Source: Harmothoe impar
Taxonomy: Eukaryota; Annelida; Polychaeta; Phyllodocida; Polynoidae
Direction: 5' to 3'
Assembly: GCA_947462335.1 (NCBI GenBank)
Contig: OX381707.1
Span: 37,313,618 to 37,377,617 of the forward strand
DNA: 64,000 nucleotides
The position numbers and the translations under genes were made by a program. The notes beneath the pieces are model-generated. The model searched no databases. It saw only the letters and a program-made list of their open reading frames with translations, and was not told the DNA's origin. Positions 59,641 through 64,000 of the stretch are shown here, in pieces; the stretch's first letter is position 1; each line of letters begins with the position of its first letter.

Positions 59641-59840
59641 ATGTAATACACAAGTTTTCTGAAATATACCTTTCCCACATATGGAAAAGTGGGGATGTTG
59701 GGGCCTGGCAACCAATCATTACTAAAGGGGGCTCAAATACTACTTTTCTATACATTTCCTATATGAGCGTGTATATGCACTTTCACAATTAAAAGCCAAC
59801 GTTCAAGGCAGGTTGGTTTGGGCCCCCCTGGGCCCACCCC

Positions 59841-61560
59841 CCAATGAAGATTTGCTTCCTTTGCCTCTGTATGGCAGGCTTCGTGACGTTGCATCCCTTG
59901 GTCAAGATTATGGGTTCATGACCAGATATTACGCCCAGACCCACAGAAATAGAGCATTCATAGGGGGGAGAAGCCTACATTCACCACCTCACTTCATGGA
60001 AGTGATTTATTGGATAAGTACCCCATCCTGCCCCAAGGTACATCCAAAATCTATTCTGTACATGTCTCGTGCACCATTTGGGTCATGTGACAGCCTCTGG
60101 TTATTCTGATTGGACAGCTGCCTGCCACCATTATTGAGTTCAGCATCCCCTGTTCTTTGTTTGGCCACTAGTCAAGCTCTCCACAGAGAGGTGTGCTAAC
60201 AGGGGTACCATGCCAGGCCAAAGAGTCACGGTCTCCATACACAGGCATATGGTGCTTAGCCAGGGCGCAAATCATACCCTAGTGAACAGGCCTCTCCTCT
60301 CTCTGTAGTGTGAGGGTATCTCCTCACAGGCACAGTTTGAGTTGGCCAAATGCCAGCTCATTGAAAAAGCCTCACAGAGGCCATCTTGTGCAGAGTGCCA
60401 ATGTCAACCTGCTGTCAAGTGATCTGCATAAACATCAAACAGAAGATGTGAAGCCATGCCTGATAACTTTGTAAGGTTAATTTTGTAGATGGTTTACTTT
60501 GGTTCGAAACCAAATCAGCAAAGAATCCAGCCTACACAATAAGCGAACTTGAAAATGCTGCATGATTTGTGTCAAGAGTAACCTTAACCTCATATCTAAT
60601 AATACGGTTTAGGTTGATTGTACATTTGATACATTTTGAAGTAGGAATGAATTAGTAAAGCATGTAGAAATAATATGAGATCCTTTGTAGACAATGCAGA
60701 AAACCCCTATGGTGAGCAATATTACTAGTTTGTGAATTTGCCACGATTAGTTAATGGGGCCTTTGACCACAAAATTGGCTTTCACCCACAAAGAGTAGCA
60801 TTTACTTTGGTCACACTCAAATTGGTCAAGCTCACACAAAATTAGCTGTAAAGCACAAATGCCTGTAGTCCCCTAAAAAGGCAAATGCCTTAAGTCCACT
60901 TGCTTTAAGTACAGGTGGGCCTCTAAGGCTTTCATATTTAGGATACAACATTCTAGTCTAGTCTCCTCCAGACACAGTTCTGCTGTCTAGAATGCATTGT
61001 ATCATTAACAGGATGAGAATACTTAGTAGGAGCAGATGGTTGAATCTCTAAGACAGCAATTCTTAGATACTGTAAATTAGTATACACACAAGCAGGGTAA
61101 TCTGTCCGATGAGCCATTGATCAGTGATTAAGGGATGTGTTGTGAGTGAGATCTATCCATATATAGTTATGCTTCTTAGTATAACGTCTATTTTTCACTA
61201 ATCCTTTTGTAATCGAAACAGTGACTTCTGATGATCCCTATTACTTTACACAGACACAATCACTGAAGTCAATAGATTGTGCTAAAAGAGAAGTAATATA
61301 AGTAGGATGAAGAAACAATATCACGTGCAAGTTACTGTTGCCGGTACTCACGGCAATGTATTTAAAAAATGTAAAGTTAAGATGGGTCGATCCCACTGAA
61401 TCAAAGTTATCAGAATTCACTTTTTTGTGGGTATCCTAAATCATTTGAAAGTCCCAAGCTACTTTTTAAAATATGGAATTTTGAAGATAAAGGTATTTTA
61501 TTTTTGCATTAAAAAACGAAAACAATTTCTATAACCACAGACTTCTGAGATATCATACAA
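59841..61560. other. no gene seen
   Basis: A 98-codon plus frame (59813-60109) has no family features. GAATTC, CACGTG and other short palindromes occur at background level. Confidence 0.45.
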
Positions 61561-61586
61561 TGAACACCAGCATATATATACCTTTA

Positions 61587-61784
61587 AGGGCCTATTACAC
61601 TGGCGGCACTTGCTGCGCGGCATCTGCCGCGACAGCTTGCTGCAGGAAAGCTAACACTTTTGCTGCAGCAAGTAGTTGCGGCAAGTTGCGGCAAGTTTTT
61701 ACCCTGTTACACAGGCTGCATCTGCCGCACAGAACGTTCTGCGGCAGATGCAGTGCGGCAGATGCCGCCAGTGTAACAGGCCCT
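61587..61784. mobile_element. 198-bp GC-rich miniature element
   Basis: AGGGCCTATTACACTGGCGG at the left is mirrored by the right end (one mismatch over the terminal 22 bp). The interior is built from GCGGCA and TTGCTGCAGCAA-type palindromes. Flanks TTTA/TTAT suggest an AT-rich target but no clean duplication. Confidence 0.82.
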
Positions 61785-61820
61785 TTATTCTAAAAATAGT
61801 TTTGGGGTTTTATGGATGCA

Positions 61821-62545
61821 GGCGTGCGAATAGCGGCCGCTATTCGCACGCCCACAGGGTGCAAATAAGAGCCCTTATTCCCACACTAGGTAGGGTCTGC
61901 ATAAAAGTTCTTATTCCCACCCCATATAGGGTGTGCAATTAGGGCCATTATTCACACCCCATATAGTGTGCGAATTAGAATTCTTATTCCCACACTGTGT
62001 GGGGTGTGTATTAAAGGGGTCATTAGCATCCTATGTAGGGAATGTGCATGTGAACAAGAATGCTTATGTGCACACAGGGGAGGGTGTGGGTTAGAACTCT
62101 TATTTCCACACTGTATGGGGTGTGTATAGAAGCTGTTATTGCCACACTAAGTTGTAGAACTACAGGGATTCCAGGGAAAACATTCCAATTCACAAGAGGC
62201 AGGCACGATACCAGCTGCTCCACAGGAGCTATTGGTAATAGCCATGGACTTTTACATGTAGTCCTTCCTGCACCCTACTGTGTGTTGGAATAAGGATCAT
62301 TATTCACACACCATGGGTGTGGGAATAACAATGCCTATTTGCACCCTCTACAGGGTGTGAAGAACAACTCTATTCCACACACCAATCCACACCCTATAGG
62401 CCTATGTAGGGTGCCAATAAGACATGTAATGCAACCCTATATGGTGTGGGAATAACAACTGTTATTCAGACCCTACCCAGTGTGTGAATAAGAGCTCTTA
62501 TTCGCACCCTGTGGGCGTGCGAATAGCGGCCGCTATTCGCACGCC
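61821..62545. repeat. array of about 16 imperfect palindromes with identical perfect palindromes at both ends
   Basis: 61821-61852 and 62514-62545 are the same perfect 32-bp palindrome, with half-site GGCGTGCGAATAGCGG. The next bases also mirror each other, so the outer about 42 bp form an exact inverted repeat continuing imperfectly to about 66 bp. Between them lie units of about 35-50 bp, each of the form GGGTGTGNGAATAAGAGC mirrored to GCTCTTATTCNCACACCC, separated by ATATAGGG-like spacers. One 120-bp stretch (about 62150-62270) lacks the pattern. Non-coding. Confidence 0.88.
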
Positions 62546-63387
62546 TGTGGCGTGCGGATAGCGCTTGCCGGGTTGGCCCCACTTTAAATTCTGGGGGAAA
62601 ATGTCATCTTTCGGCGTAGAGCAAGAATATTTTTTCATTATCTCTTTACATCATGAAAGAAAAATAGTAGTAAAATTCATCAGATATTTCTTCAACTTCC
62701 CCATAGATTGCTTAGATCATATGCTGACAACCTTATAAGAGTTATCTTAATAACGGGTCACGTGCAAAAAAAACTGGTGCTGATGACCTGCTGTTGGTGA
62801 AATCAAAGTAACAATGGTTGAGCCGAGGAAGAAGCCAGAAGAACACGCCTACACGCACATGCGCTAACCTATGTTAACTAGTGGAGGCTTACCGCCTAAG
62901 GCTGAGGATTATATCCTATGACTATTATACATTTCTAGTCACAAAATGCCTCGAATACCTTTAATTATTATATCAAAAATAAACAGTGCTCTAGGATGCT
63001 TGCTCAAAATCGTCCAAAACATTTTCGAGTGCAGAAAATTCATTCTGAGCATACACCTATACTAAGCCATATGCATAAAAGGATGCACAGTCGTCCATTC
63101 TGCACAGCTACGACCCACAATTCAATTTATAGGGTTGTCTAAATAACTTATTCGTTAAAAACATTATGCATGAATTATGAATGAATTTAGGATACGTCTC
63201 AAAGGCATGCTATAACATGAATCTTACTGTATGATATGCTACAGTGGAATAATACCCTGGAGAATACCAAGGCTAAAGAAGGTGTTTCAGGCAAAATCCT
63301 CCAGGTAATAAGGTATATAGTTGTAGATTACTGTGAGAAACATTTTTATCAGGTGGCCTAGATTTGCTGCTGCCTCCCCCAATTCGT
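62546..63387. other. no gene seen
   Basis: AT-rich. The first 25 bp still resemble an eroded half-unit of the palindrome array (GGCGTGCGGATAGCGC). Confidence 0.45.
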
Positions 63388-63640
63388 CTTTGGAAACCAT
63401 TCATCCTAACCGGACCCATCTGCCACTAACACATGCCCAGTTTCTCTGACAAACAGCCACACAGATCTCAATAACAGAGGATCAATGCTACAGCAGGGGT
63501 TCAAGATAAATCTAACTTAAACCTGTTTATCACCAAGGGCCACACCTAATGTAAGCTTTTATTGATGCCCCTCCACCATTCCCAGCCTAATAAAGCCTAG
63601 TAGAATGAACTGTGAGAGATTGCAGGTCTATACAGCATCT
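63388..63640 (+). repeat. duplicated module H, copy 2
   Basis: Counterpart of 55925-56170, same orientation. Confidence 0.85.
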
Positions 63641-64000
63641 TTGTGACAGGATGTTGGTCATTTTTGTATCTGTGCCAGCATATGGAGGGCTTTCTGGCCT
63701 GGGTATCCTGGCATGTAAATCTGGTTCTTCCCTTCCACTGCCACTTTTCACTAAGGGCACTTTTAAATCCAAGTTGCATGACTCATGTGAAGGATTATCA
63801 AACTGCCTTTAAAGCTGTTTTAGGGTAATCCACCAATGCCCACCCACCAAATCATAAAAATTGACCGGATAGTTTCTACAAAAATGAAATGTTCCTTCTC
63901 CATTATCTTGGTCTCATTTTATTATGATATGGCTATCATTTGCAATCTTATACAACAGCAATTTGTTTCACCTTGTCCAATATCCATCAATTCTTCTCTT
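63641..64000. other. no gene seen
   Basis: Overlapping frames of about 60 codons on both strands, typical of chance. Confidence 0.4.

Noticed and set aside
60500..60530. tRNA B-box-like GGTTCGAAACC
   Set aside because: No A-box or cloverleaf stems around it; the same holds for similar strings near 41030.

Overview
This 64-kb window comes from the nuclear genome of an animal, most likely a marine invertebrate. The evidence is one intact seven-transmembrane receptor gene, a decayed LINE with a metazoan-type reverse transcriptase, many inverted-repeat DNA transposons and miniature elements, long TA tracts, and AT-rich sequence with very little coding. The species cannot be fixed from the sequence; a lophotrochozoan or lancelet-like genome is a guess.

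Genes: the only confident protein gene is an intronless class A GPCR at 2469-3674 (+). It keeps the seven-helix layout but lacks the DRY arginine and the NPxxY motif. Two minus-strand open frames in an unusually GC-rich patch (1115-1534, 1599-2069) may be exons of an unrecognised gene. No tRNA or rRNA gene was seen.

The rest is layered repeats. (1) Old segmental duplications: modules at 7.7-10.4, 15.4-16.5, 17.1-30 and 31.3-37.3 kb are diverged copies of each other. A second tandem family with a unit of about 3.2 kb fills about 43.1-52.2 kb, with further related modules at 54.2, 55.9, 57.9 and 63.4 kb. (2) Transposons inserted into these copies. Because the host is duplicated, unoccupied paralogous sites are available. 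They show that a 5.16-kb element (20885-26044, perfect 21-bp terminal repeats) inserted without a visible target-site duplication, and that a 106-bp hairpin element at 50154-50261 inserted with a TA duplication. (3) A recurrent design: elements at 8986-9846, 10718-12854, 33885-35218 and 38348-41431 each have terminal inverted repeats next to TA, no evident transposase, and a private short motif repeated many times inside. Elements at 20885-26044 and 27965-28694 are similar but have no TA flanks. (4) Two arrays of imperfect palindromes (61821-62545 and 36874-37090), the first bounded at both ends by the same perfect 32-bp palindrome.

No gene pathway can be reconstructed. The window is a receptor gene beside a large, repeatedly duplicated non-coding region that has accumulated non-autonomous elements. 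All similarities were judged by reading, without alignment software, so repeat boundaries are approximate unless stated as exact.
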